DNA of 64,000 nucleotides from Actinernus sp. WN-2022 (Eukaryota > Cnidaria > Anthozoa > Actiniaria > Actinernidae), in contig JAOWCC010001501.1 in assembly GCA_030867875.1 (NCBI GenBank), forward strand, positions 33,810,792 to 33,874,791. The letters run 5' to 3'. Below are positions 31,189 to 43,100 of this stretch, piece by piece; the first letter of the stretch is position 1, and each line of letters begins with the position of its first letter. Both the position numbers and the translations under genes were made by a program. The notes under the pieces are model-generated. The model was not told where the DNA came from. It was given only the letters and a program-made list of their open reading frames with translations, and ran no database searches.

Positions 31189-31739
31189 GGTACTTACATG
31201 AAAAAATGGGTATGTATGTGAGGCCAAGAGGCTCAAACCCTGACCCTGTTTGACCCAATCCGAGCTCCAAAACCATGATTGCCCCCTTTTGGGGGGAAAA
31301 AACCCTGAATGCCCCTTATTAAAAAAGTTTTCAAAACAAGGTCGGATATATATACCGACGGTGTACCGCATACCGGGATTGCATGCAAAATACGGAACAT
31401 TTCAAGTCGGGACGTGGCATTGGGTAAACAAATCAGCAGATGAAGTACATAGATAAGTACTGAAGTACGGGAACCTCAGTGCTTGCATGTGGACAGGCGA
31501 TCAAAATGCGGCAACAGAATGTCTTTTTTGACATAGTAGCTAAAAAAAAACCTAACTACCTAAAAAATGCTGAACCCCGACCCTGACTGCACCCAAATTA
31601 TACTCAAATCCTGACCCTGATCTGCCCAAATCAGGCCAAAACCCTGACCCTACCTGCCCAAACGCAGCTCACAACCCTGACCCACCCGGGCGGCACATAC
31701 ATAATACGTCACAAACAGGAATACCCCCCCCCCCCCCCC
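31189..31739. repeat. GGTACTTACATG repeat, copy 1
   Basis: About 540 bp, starting GGTACTTACATG and ending GGAATACC plus C16 (31724-31739). Shares long near-identical stretches (GGGTATGTATGTGAGGCC, CACAAACAGGA) with copy 2 at 51321. The body contains many CCCTGACCCT-like short repeats. Confidence 0.88.
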
Positions 31740-31773
31740 GGGGGGCCGTTCCATCAGTATGGAATTTTCCGTC

Positions 31774-32040
31774 TCAAGACGCAGAGATTCCCGATGCGAG
31801 ACGGCTGTATTCGCAGGCTAGAAAAAATGGAGCTTCGGGCGAATTCATTTCGGCTGGACGGTGGCTTTTAAACAACTTCACCGGACATCTCACCGACTCG
31901 GTGGCATAAGCCTTTGGTTTGAAGGCTCTCTGATGTCCGTTTTCTTGACCTTTTCTGGTTTTGGTTCCTCTCTCGGCCAACCAAACAAGCAGTTCGCGGC
32001 CATCCACAGGCAGCCCAAGCTCTGTATTTGTAATGTGTGA
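31774..32040 (-). pseudogene. Crypton-type tyrosine recombinase (DUF3504-like) fragment
   Basis: One open minus frame encodes TNTELGLPVDGRELLVWLA, then GTKTRKG, RAFKPKAYAT, CPVKLFKSHRP and PFFLACEYSR. The TKTR, CPV, HRP and PFxLA blocks are hallmarks of the Crypton-derived domain in metazoan ZMYM/KIAA1958-like proteins. No upstream or downstream coding was found; it is a fragment beside the poly-C end of the preceding repeat. Confidence 0.65.
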
Positions 32041-33414
32041 CCACTTCTATTTATATATCAAGCCATTATTTCACTTAATTCTCAGATATAGAAAATAAGC
32101 TTAAGAGTTTGTCGTTGTCCTGTTGTTTCTCTGGGGTCTGGAAATGGCGGTTATGGGGCATTTCTCTTACTTTGGATTTTTCTCTCTTCTCTGTCTAAAA
32201 GAAAGGTAAGGCTACACACTCAAATTCAAACCACGATTCACTTGAGGCCGATTTTTCTCACGAAAACCCGTCCGATCGGCGTAATTTCCTCCATCAGGTG
32301 AAGGTAGATAGTTTTTCTTACCCCAGTAGATTTCAGACTTGAGAAATCATTATCCTAACTCTTCCAAATGAACTCATTTCTTTGAAAAAGCCCTCTCATT
32401 CTTCTTCAGAAACTACGAACTCTCATCGTTTCGGACATGACCGTTGCAAACTCAGCTTTGTAGCCTGACCTGCTCACAAAATTCCTCTTTCCGGCAGAGG
32501 GACAGAGAAACATTATAAATCTAGATCAATTTCAACGCTTTATCTAATTAGTTATAGTAGTACGTTATTGTTGTTGTTATTATTATTATTATCTTTATTG
32601 CTATTTCTTAATTCATTCTTTATATTACTAGATTTTAATCTTTTATAGATTGATAGACATTTTTATATTTTATTTTTTTTACTCTAATACAGGACCTTCC
32701 TGAAAATCACCTTCGGGTGAGGTTTTCCTCCGGTATAAATACTTAAATAATAATAATTATTATTTTTATTATTACACAGGGGGACCAATGGCCCCATCTG
32801 AGGTATAATCTGATGCCATCCTCTGAAACCCAAAGGATTTTTCTGTCGATCATTCCTCTCTTCCAGGAATGATCAATTGTTAATCCCCCTTAGTTTCCAA
32901 GGCATGTTTGAGGACTTAAAAGTTAAAAAATGAGCTAGTTATGGAAAGTTCAGAAAATACCAAAACCTTTTATTCCACAGGAAAAGCTAGGCTATTATTT
33001 ATGTTCCAAAATGCAATCTTGTGCTTTTTGGGGAAATTTTGCGGTGTATAAAAAAATCCCCAGTACTAATAAGGAAAATTATGAACAGCAATAATAACCT
33101 ACCGATTAAAAAAATATCGCATTGAGCTGTGGGTGAAAAGAAACCTACACTCCTGTCCTGACCCTTTGTTTGGTCAGTTACAGCTGTGCTTATAAACATC
33201 AACCCTCAATGGATTTATAATCCATATGGGTGCACAAATTAAAGCAGTATCACTGTTTCCCTGCTAGCTAGCATAGGCTACTTTTCCCATTCTTTTTATT
33301 CCCATGAAATTGAGCGAAAAATGACTCGGGTCGGACTCGTTGTTATGGACGCAAAATGTTACGAATAAATTCGTCTTGCTTGAATAAATTAAATATTTGA
33401 AGTGCCAACGGCGC
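32041..33414. other. Unassigned intergenic sequence with simple repeats
   Basis: A TTATTA/TTG microsatellite lies at about 32565-32600 and ATT-rich runs at 32745-32775. A small hairpin ACCTTCGGGTGAGG is at about 32708. No gene recognised. Confidence 0.4.
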
Positions 33415-33429
33415 GCGCGTATCTGAAAC

Positions 33430-33515
33430 CAACCTCGTCCCCAGGGTCTTCTCGGTCAGATCCAAGATGGCGGCGACTCCGAGATCTGAAAGAGAAGACC
33501 CTGGGGACGAGGTTG
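33430..33515. repeat. 86-bp MITE, CAACCTCGTCCCCAGGGTC family
   Basis: Perfect arms CAACCTCGTCCCCAGGGTCT / AGACCCTGGGGACGAGGTTG. TCTGAAA is duplicated on both sides (33422-33428, 33517-33523) within a 9-bp window. A longer family member is at 47264-48001. Confidence 0.9.
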
Positions 33516-34047
33516 CTCTGAAAAAGCTAACAAGTAAGAAAGTGTGCCATCACTGGAGTTAATTCGAACCTCGACCCTAGTGGCCAAGAGTTAGTACGCT
33601 AGTTGAAATCACTGCCAGCAAAAAAGAATGATAAGCCATACAACAGTCAAACAGTAAACAATACTTACTAATGATGTTTGAAAAGGAGCGTATGTAAATG
33701 AACGGTTTAGTAATTCGCATGACAAGTAGTTTCAAACACTCATTGTTCGTGTATCATCAGGGGATCCAAATATTTCGAAAACAATAAAACCCTCTAGGAT
33801 ACGCCTCTCGGGTTTCATTTGTTTTCAAAATATTTGGAACCTCTGATAAAACACTACAATTGCTGGCTTTCACATGACGTCAACATGGCCGCCATGCCCT
33901 TTGTCATTTGAATCTCTGGCCGGGATTGAGTGAAAACCAACAATTCGTGTTTGAAATAGTACCGAGAAGTGCTTGTAACCCTTCGTGGTTTTTAAACAAT
34001 AAATGTGTGGCTTGTTTCGATTCTTTTCCTTTGTGCTGAGACAAACT

Positions 34048-34505
34048 ATAGTTAATAGAGTGGAATGGTTATGAAACCCGGCGACCTTCTTTGTTATATG
34101 TCTTTGTTAGCTTTTTTCAACCACTACCGTGCACAAAACACAATAGAAATTCCAACATCTTAATCAATCAGCCAATAGAAACGTGTGAGTTCAGTCGTTC
34201 AGGGGCCGGGACGCTAATGAACTATGACGGTGCACAATCTTCAGTTGTCTTACCTCCTTCCAACATAGCCTCCTCCGCAGGCATCTCTAATTTTTGAAGA
34301 AATCAGAGTATGGGCTCCCTGTGGCAGGTGAAGAAAAGAGAGGGAGATTGGAGCCCACATGTTTGTCCACAGGGTTCCCAACCTTACTATTTCTTACTAA
34401 CTAGAGATGCCTGCGGAGGAGGCTACTTCCAACATAACTCGCAGCGCCTTTGTTAGCCCCTTTGAAGTTTGCCGGGTTTCATAACCATTCCACTCTATTA
34501 ACTAT
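34048..34505. repeat. MITE ATAGTTAATAGAGTGGAATGG
   Basis: Ends ATAGTTAATAGAGTGGAATG / CATTCCACTCTATTAACTAT with about 37-bp TIRs ending in CCCGGC. It carries a second MITE inside and lies 175 bp upstream of the secreted-protein start codon, so it may form part of that promoter region. Confidence 0.88.
34266..34425. repeat. 160-bp MITE TAGCCTCCTCCGCAGG with perfect 9-bp target duplication
   Basis: TIR TAGCCTCCTCCGCAGGCATC; CTTCCAACA on both sides (34257-34265, 34426-34434). Nested in the preceding MITE. Confidence 0.93.
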
Positions 34506-34680
34506 GGACAAACATGATAACAAAGCCAAGGAATGAAAAACACAGTCGGAAAATACACTAAACAAACCTGAATAAACACATGAATGTGTATTGATAATTT
34601 TCGTTTTAATTTCTTAATTAAATATTAAAGTTAACATGTTTTGGCTATCGGGCTGCAGTTCACTTGTAACTGAACTGAAG

Positions 34681-37600
34681 ATGAAGACGTTCTTCGTGTG
34701 CGTTTTGTTTTTCGCAGCAGTGAACGGACTTTTCTTTTCGAAGCCCAATTGTAAGTACTATTTTTGCAGACTGATTTGCAGTCTCAACTCGTTCAAAAAC
34801 GTGTTTTTATTAGTCTATTTAACCGTAGCAGTCATATATATAGTGAAAATGTGTTAGTATTTAACGGTCTCACCGAGTAGTTACAAGCACAACGTATGTT
34901 TTACTGTTCATGCAACTAAAGTGGGAGTGAGTGGGAATCAGTTGATATTACAAATTGTTGTGACCCTGAACGAAAACCATTAAACTAAACTGAAGCTGTG
35001 CAAGGCAACGGGCTTTGGATGGCGAGCTGTGCATGTGACCCATCGCGACTTAATATATTATAGGGAGAACGAAGAAGCATGTGTTGTTTAGTGATCTAGC
35101 CCTAAAAACTCATATTAGTGACTAGCTCTAAACACCATAAATGAGTGCAAGAGTATCTGTCGTACGACTTCCCGCTTATAAGGATGTACGTGTAGAGGGT
35201 CACATAAGTACACGAGGGAGGTCACTGGGCTAGGATTTATAGACAAACGACTAGTTTTAACCAAAATACAGAGGGGGGGGGGGGGGGGGGGGGGGGGGGG
35301 ATCCAAAATGGAGAGAAAAAAATCGTTCTGGGTTTCGAACCCGAGCCTCAGATTGTAGATCACGTGTGGTAACCACTACGATGCTCGATCTGTGACTAAT
35401 TTTCAGTAATACATAACACTACCCGCAAACTGCGCGTCTCCTGTGCGTACATCAAGGCCAGTGAGAACACGTTTACCTGTGAACCCTAGCTCTAGGTAGG
35501 TGAGACCTCGTGTTTATGTTACGGGTTAGGGTTTAATGTTAGTGCATGTGAAGTTTCGGTAAAAGGGAATAAGTCTCTACCTAGTTTGTGAGGCTGAAAG
35601 TTTCAAAATGGTTGATTAAACGAGTGGGGCTAGAAAAGATTCATGGCCGCTTTCCTACGCCATTTTGGAAAATTCACGGTCAATCGAAAGCTGGGACGAG
35701 TCTCCTGTGCGTACATCAGTGACCTCTTTTACGTACTTTAGTGACACGTACATATGGCGGCCTACTGTGCTTCCTTATAAGGAGGTCGTACGATAGACAC
35801 TTCTCAATGAGTGAGCACCCGTTGTTGACGGTTAGGGTATTTTTTAATGTAGGGTTAGGATTTTGGATTCGCAACTAGCAACTCGCAACTGCAACTAGGA
35901 ACTTCATGACTAGCATATTTCCCACACTCGAAAAATAGAACAAAGATTAATAGAACGAAGCAAACAATAACATCTATTGTTTTGGTTATCCAATCAAGAA
36001 ATATGTTCCGAGCAGCTGCGACCTTACCCAAAAACTACATTCCTGTCAAATTATCGTCAAAGCCGTAAATGTATGCGAAAGCCTGGTTACCGTAATTACA
36101 TCTGGGAATGTTTTATTACAAAAGAGCAGCTTGAAAAGTTGAATAAATACTAATGAATGGAACTGTTCAGAAAATATAACTTTAATAGACCAGTTCGCGG
36201 TTAATTCCGACATTTTGAAAGGGGTGCAAACATGGCGAGAAATAGTGTTTGTATGGGAACCAAACAGTTTAATTCTTCCACAAAAAAAAGAAAATCATGG
36301 ATAATACACAATATTGTTTGGCCGTTTCCTAGCCCTGCTAAACTCGAGTACTCGTTTGAATACAACCTCCGCGCTTTTGCTGCCTAGACCAGTCGCGCTG
36401 TTAACACTCCTGGATGTGGAGAAAAAATAAACATTTAGAAAGTTAAACTGTAACTCACATTGTAAAAATTCCTGTCAAATTATCGTCGAAGCTTTAAATG
36501 TATGCGCATGTCTGCTGGTACACTGGTCCATGATACACTTTGATTTATGGTTTCGTTTATGTATCTTCACGATCGAACCACTTCTTTTGTCTGTCGGTGA
36601 TCTGGGTGATGGGACATAAATCTCCACGACAATATGCGAGTACACTTAAACCCTAAAGCCTGACTCGAAATCCCGACTTTAAATCTTGTCTTGAAGGATA
36701 GGTGAACCCTCGAGCAAAATACCGAACCGATAAAACCGCGGCCCTGTGAATTTTTTGGTGGGAAATCATAATATCTGTGATCCGATCCGTGATCCGATCC
36801 GATCCAGGTTTTGTTGGTGCCGCGAAATGGATCAGCCTACCTGACCAAGGAAAAAGTAAACCATTTTTCTCTTATGTTTTGAAAACGCATACGATAACAT
36901 GCCCGTTGCCAGAACAGCTCAATTTTGATTTTTTTAAATGTTTGTCTCGATTCACGAGAGGACCTGAAATCAAACGGCTTTTCAAATATGGAAAAACTCT
37001 TAACACCGTTTTTATGAACTTGATAAAAAAAAATTATCGTGAAAAACGTTAATTACTTGTTAAGTTATTCATTGTGGGGGCAACAGGCCTGGATAAATAA
37101 AAGAAAAAACTTTCTTTGTCAATATATATTAGATTGTGAAAGGATCATTGATTGTGAGAGAAGGTTCGCTCAAATAAGAAAAGATTTGCATAAATGGCGT
37201 CCAACCACCATACCGATGTACATAATTATTTGACCACAATTCCTTGCGAATCTTTTTCGGTACGGTGCCGATAGGTATTTTCCTCAGTGGAGACTTAAGC
37301 CATGTCACATTACCACACAAACACATCTTTCACATGAATGCGAGACTAAAGTTTCCTAAGCATTGGTTATATTCTATATTAATCTTGATTGGGCGCCATT
37401 TCTCTGTTATTTATGCATTCGTGAGCCAGCGTGTTTATAATTTCACAAGCTATAGCCTATATTTTCACAAGCTAGCTTATATATTAACAAAATAACTTTT
37501 AGTTGCTTCAATATGCTCATGTGTTTGTTCATTATATTAAATTAAAGGGAAATTACTACAGATATCTATATTACTGATATGTCGGCCAACCATCGACCGA

Positions 37601-40075
37601 TACGTCGGCCGACATTGCGTACAGTACACATGATCCGTAGAAAGGTACTACTGATTCCTCATCAAATATTAAGTTGTTAATCCCAAATCAGTAGTCTACG
37701 ATTTAACAAATCGAACTAACGATTACCCTTAATATATTCTGGATAAGCTCAATCGGGCTTTGAGGAACTGGGCCCATATCAACAACGGGAACTTGTAAGA
37801 GTTGCTGTATCCGAATTGTCGTGAAGTTATTATTAGGAATTGACCTATATCATTATGACGTCAAATCAAAACAATCTATTGTTTAAACGCTAAGGATCAC
37901 GGTCGTGGGAGGGGGACAAAACAGCAACAACACAAATGATATCGCTATCAAATGCATTTTGTAGAACGTAGAATAGCGGTAACAGCCACCAAATACGGTA
38001 AATATTGTGGGATAAACATTGATACAGCTGATATCTGGAAACCAGACAATTCGAAGTTAAATTTTCCTCAGCAGAGCAGATTTAGTTCAAAATTCTATTG
38101 TTCAAGTCGATTCTGTCCCCCTCGTAAACAAGCCGTGACGTCATAATGATATAGGGTAATTGAATTTGATCAAAATTACAACTGTTTGTATGAAGTGAAA
38201 CCAGTGATGCCTCATAAACATCTCTTCCATGTGTGACACATGAGTGATTTCATACAGAATCACATAGTCCCAGCTGAATCGCAGTAGCCGCGAAATCAGA
38301 CGCTGATTGGCTGTGAGGAGTGGTAATCACCACTGTTGGCTACGCGCGCTATTTATAACTTAACAAAATATCAACAACAAAAAAATTATGAAGTAATTCA
38401 TCGGACTATGCGATTCATGGCAGATCACATGCATGCCTAATTCGGTAATTCCTCGTTAAATTGCACTCGAAAACTGCTATCGTGACTCGTTCGATATCGA
38501 TTCGTGACTCGTTCGATATCGGTTTTCCGTGGAATTACCGATACGATTGCCAATAAAGTCTTTTATTTCGAAAGCCTATTAGATAAGTTGGTGAATATTG
38601 ATTCAGCTGCTTTCTCTGGTGATATTAAATATACATTTTTCTAAGTTACTGACATACGGGTTTCGTAGTTATGAATGATGTGTACTTAAGTTATATTTTC
38701 TGAACAGTTCCATACATTCGGTTATATAATCAGCTGTTCGGGTCATTTATTGCACTGAGTCAGTCCTAGCTGTAATTACGGTTGTCTAGGTTACCTTTCG
38801 ATGCTGAGCCAACAAACCCACACACTTGTTCCCAGTCTCCTTAGCTCCGTTACACTAATTGCCCATTACTGCCCGATCAGGAGCCTATATAGGGAAGATC
38901 AATAGCCAATCTTTCTACAAAAGCACAGTGGCCAAATGTCTGCAAGAATATAGGAGCCAGAGTTAGGGTATAATATTTAACGAAAATTGCCAGATTTTAT
39001 CAATCATTCAAGCTACATTCTCGGACAAAACTCTTGAAATTTTTCAATATGATGCTCTCGTCACCAGATTCCGTGGGCTATACAAAGCACCCACTTCCGT
39101 TACCACCCTTTACAATGGTGTTTGTCGTCGACGAACTTGTTAACGCAGGATTGTGACCGTGGACCCAACATTGTATTGGGGAGCGGGGTAATACTTTTAT
39201 TCTTAAAATAAAAAACGTTTATGTAGGGTGAAAATGAGGTTTTCTCCGAGATTGTAACTTATGAAAATCCCTGCCGGTGACACAAATAAGTCGCAATGCA
39301 ATCGATGCTAACCACGAGTTGTTTGATAATGATTTATTTCTCTTATTTTGCAGCGCCAGACTGGGACAAACTTTATGGTAAGGTTTCGTCCGCTGTGCGT
39401 AGCGTAGAACTGACGAGCCCGCGCTATACCCGCTCAGTGGTCAAATGCTTTTATGCAGCCGCTATGTCTATCAATTCCAAACCTGCCCATCCCCCTCCCC
39501 CGGCCATACGTGGGGCATTTAACAGAGTTTCTGTCCCGGTGGTGGGGCATTTGCCAGCAAAGAAAAGTTGGGGTGGGCCGAATTATGTAGTCAAAAGAGA
39601 GTCAACATTTTATACCAATGTTTATAAGAGATTTGCACTCGTTCCCAAGCCCCACTGTGGGCATTTGCATAGTTTAGCTGACCCCACGGCAACCTCTGAT
39701 TCAAACATGTCAAATGCCCTACATATGCCCGGGGGGATGGGCAGGTGTGGAATTGATAGAGGCATTAATCTTTACATTGTTTCAATAGTTTTTGCGTAAA
39801 GGTAGTAATTAATTCTAGGATTTGACGATTCTTACTCATCTAGCTTATAAAAGATAATTAACGAGATTTACTAATTCTGAGCCATATGATTTTAGAACAT
39901 CCTTAATTCCCAAGGACGTGGTGCGGGTAGAAATGACGCGGGTAGGGTGTTGTACCGGGTAACAATCCCCTTCTTTTCACGAATAGTACAACAACAGCGG
40001 TTGGCCTCCCGGTTAGCTCAGTGGTTGAGCTCCGGTCTATTGAGCGGGAGATTGTGGGTTCAATGCAAACCCCGG

Positions 40076-40109
<34 letters not shown>

Positions 40110-43100
40110 TGTGCTGCCTTTGTTGGAAACAACTGCAAATGGTTACACCCCAATTCATGTCTTTTCGGATAGGACTTAAAATCGTAGGTCCACTGACGGA
40201 GGCAGGCATAGAACTGGGACCCCGAGTCCTATATTATTTGTACTCCTGTGATCACGCTCTGATCCGAATGTCTCAAATCAAACAGGTTATTCAACGTCCC
40301 GCATTCATGAAGATAAAGTGTTGGGAGACAAGGCCCGAATGGCTTTACACATCTCTGCCCAAGGACGCGGCCTGAATTCGAACCCCCGACCTTAATTCCA
40401 CACTCTTGACCAGCGCTCTACCAACCTAAGCTATTCCGCCAAGCGTACTTATTTCTCTCTTTTTCCGTCTTAGTCACTTTTTTCAAGTTCAACAAACTTC
40501 CAATAAGTGCAAGTGATGCCGTGAGCGCTGGCTGGAAATTGACGACCTCTTGTGATGGTAAGTTTACATTGAATTTGAGCAAATGTATAAATTGTAATTG
40601 TTATTATTATCAAAGTGCACTAATCTCATCCTAACATAATTTGTATAACTGTAGAGGGAATGGCTACTAATGCTACCACAAAAGATCACATTAAAACTAG
40701 TAACTCTGATCAGGTTTAGAGCAATGTATATAATAGCTGTTTAGTTATAGGCATTTCAAATGCAGAAAAAAACATGAAAGCTAGGGTAGAAAGGCCTCCG
40801 TTGTTTTTCTCATACAAATCTCTCTAATTTCAAATGGGTGTAACTTCATTGCTTTAATTTTTAAGTACAGCACTGAAACTTCACGTCTTTCACCGTGGTT
40901 ATGATAATGTTTTCTGTGGATAAACTACTGAAACAGAAATGCACATTTATGAATAATGTATTTTACGTCAGGAATTTGGTAAAGATAATTTGAATAGTCT
41001 CCTTCTAGAAACATGGCAATCCCTTTATGTAGGGCGACACGAATTTTTACCAAAAATACAATAGAATACAACACAATACAATTCAATACAACAATAGAAC
41101 GCAACACAATACAATACAATACAATAGAATACAATTTGGTAGCAATTCGTGTCGTCCTACATGAAGGGATGGCCAGAAACTAGTACATAGTAACATACTC
41201 ACTAGTACATATAGTCACAACTTACTAGTACATAGTCACATACTCACTAGTACGTAGTCACATACTCACTAGTACATAGTCACATACTCACTAGTACATA
41301 GGGATAGTCTCGTACCCCCAAGCTCGTGACGTCATAATCCGAAATAGTCTAGATAAGTCTCAAACTGCCATACTGTTCGCCATCTATGATTTAGCGATTT
41401 GTGATGATAGACATGACTAGCTAGTGCGTGAAACGTAAGCTTTCACATCGTGAGTTAAGCCAAGATTTTCTGAAAGCACTTGAATGGAGTTAAAGACCTG
41501 CAGATATTTTCAGGAGGACATGGGCTGTGTTTTGCATGAATGCCGCCGGAAGTCACATGATCTGTTTATTTCTGTTCTGTTTTCCCCAGCCAATAATTTC
41601 TTCGCTGGTAACCGCTATGTGCTCAATGATGACCCAGCGGTGATGCTGTTGTTCGATTCCAAAGAAAAGATTGCTGGAATACAGATGGGAGTGAGTATCA
41701 TCTACTGGAAATCTTTACTTGACATACTTGACATATATCCAAACATACACGTAATATATCAAAATCCTTCACATGATATATCCAATCTTTCACGTGACAT
41801 ATCCAAACCTTCACGTGACATATCCAAACCTTCTCGTGGTACATCCAGAATTATACGTGATAAACCTTCATGTGATAAATTTTAACCTTTACGTAATACG
41901 TCGAAGAAAATTATAACATTAAAAAGGAAATAAGAGTTCCAAATAGTTTTATTAGAAAGGCTATAAAAGTGCAAAAATCGTTGCAGCTAATTGCTCTAGT
42001 CAGGTCAATCGTAGTAAATCTGATGTTCATTTTTTCCAGGCACCAAAGTCCAAGGCAGGCGTCCGCAAGTCGCCCTGGGTATCAGAAGGAGACAACTACG
42101 TCATAACTGCCTACTTTGTAGACCCTTCCACCATCTGCAGCGGTGCCAGGCCCCAGTCAGAGTACATTGGTGACAGGCTCCTTATCCAGACTAGTCCATC
42201 CATCACCAACACTATAAGGATCCCTTTCAAGGAGGAGGACATCAAGGGAACTAAATGGGTGAAGGGCAAGTGCTTCTGGATGATGGGTAAATCTTTGATA
42301 ATTTTCATAGCACCGATTTTGACGTCCAATTAAGGCCTCACCTCGTATTAATTCTCTTCTGTCCAACTCATTTTACACTCTCTCAGCTTGTACAGGCAGT
42401 TAAAATTAATGCACCACAATTCAGTTGGCATACCGTGTAACCAGCTTACAAACTGTAAATATTTTTCAGTGTCTACGCTGTTACGTTATATAGTTGATCT
42501 TCCAACTTTGCATGTTTGACGAGCCAAAATATTTCTTAGAATTTGTAAGGACACTCAATCAAATCTGCACGTACAATATTACATGAATATGATCACTAAG
42601 GAACAATAGGCTCTCTATCTATATATAAGCTATGTAAATAATAAATTTAAGAAGTACAGATACTCCTTTATAATGAAATATTGTAAACTTTTCCAGCATT
42701 AATAAGATCGCATTAGACTTTATATACTATATATTTACCAATCTATTATGTACGCTTAGTATGAGGATTATATTTACTTTGATTAGTCTATGTTTTAAGC
42801 CTTGTTTTAGCTTGTGCCGATACGTTGGAATGAGATTCTATGAACTTAAAATTAATATCATTAATCGAACGATAGCAATTAACGGCAAATGGGCAAGGGA
42901 TTAATTTTCTCTTCTTTCATTGGTTGATACTCATAAATTCCATAGAAAACCAACACTGAAAGTAACCTATAAAAAAATAATATATATAGTTTTGATCAAA
43001 CTAGCTATCACGTTTAATGGTTTGCTTTTGAAGAAAATCGTAGGTGAGAAAGGTTCTCAAATTTGTGATTCAAAGATATTTTGTTATTCGAATTCCCTTT

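Larger units (their letters stand above)
35148..35805. mobile_element. hAT-like MITE with 8-bp target duplication, contains tRNA-like SINE
   Basis: AATGAGTG stands at 35140-35147 and 35806-35813. Ends CAAGAGTATCTGTCGTACGAC and (right, inverted) GAGAAGTGTCTATCGTACGAC are imperfect TIRs. The 8-bp duplication fits hAT. It includes a run of 28 G and a tRNA-like sequence. Confidence 0.85.
35058..35932. repeat. Second copy of the GCAACTAGCAACT foldback element, interrupted
   Basis: Shares AGGGAGAACGAAGAAGCATG, TGAGTGAGCACCCGTTG and CTTCATGACTAGCATATTTC with 13489-13905. It is split by a 658-bp element with 8-bp target duplications. Confidence 0.88.

Noticed and set aside
34636..34680. Upstream in-frame Met of the secreted protein
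   Set aside because: It would place 15 polar residues before a textbook signal peptide.
36777..37052. 91-codon ORF in intron 1
   Set aside because: Begins in a GATCCGATCC micro-repeat and has no motif, no conserved context and no splice sites that would use it.
40003..40078. Functional tRNA gene
   Set aside because: A and B boxes are present, but acceptor pairing and T-loop are wrong, and a SINE body follows.
41179..41885. Regular direct repeats that could suggest a CRISPR array
   Set aside because: Units are contiguous minisatellites without spacers, in a eukaryotic intron.
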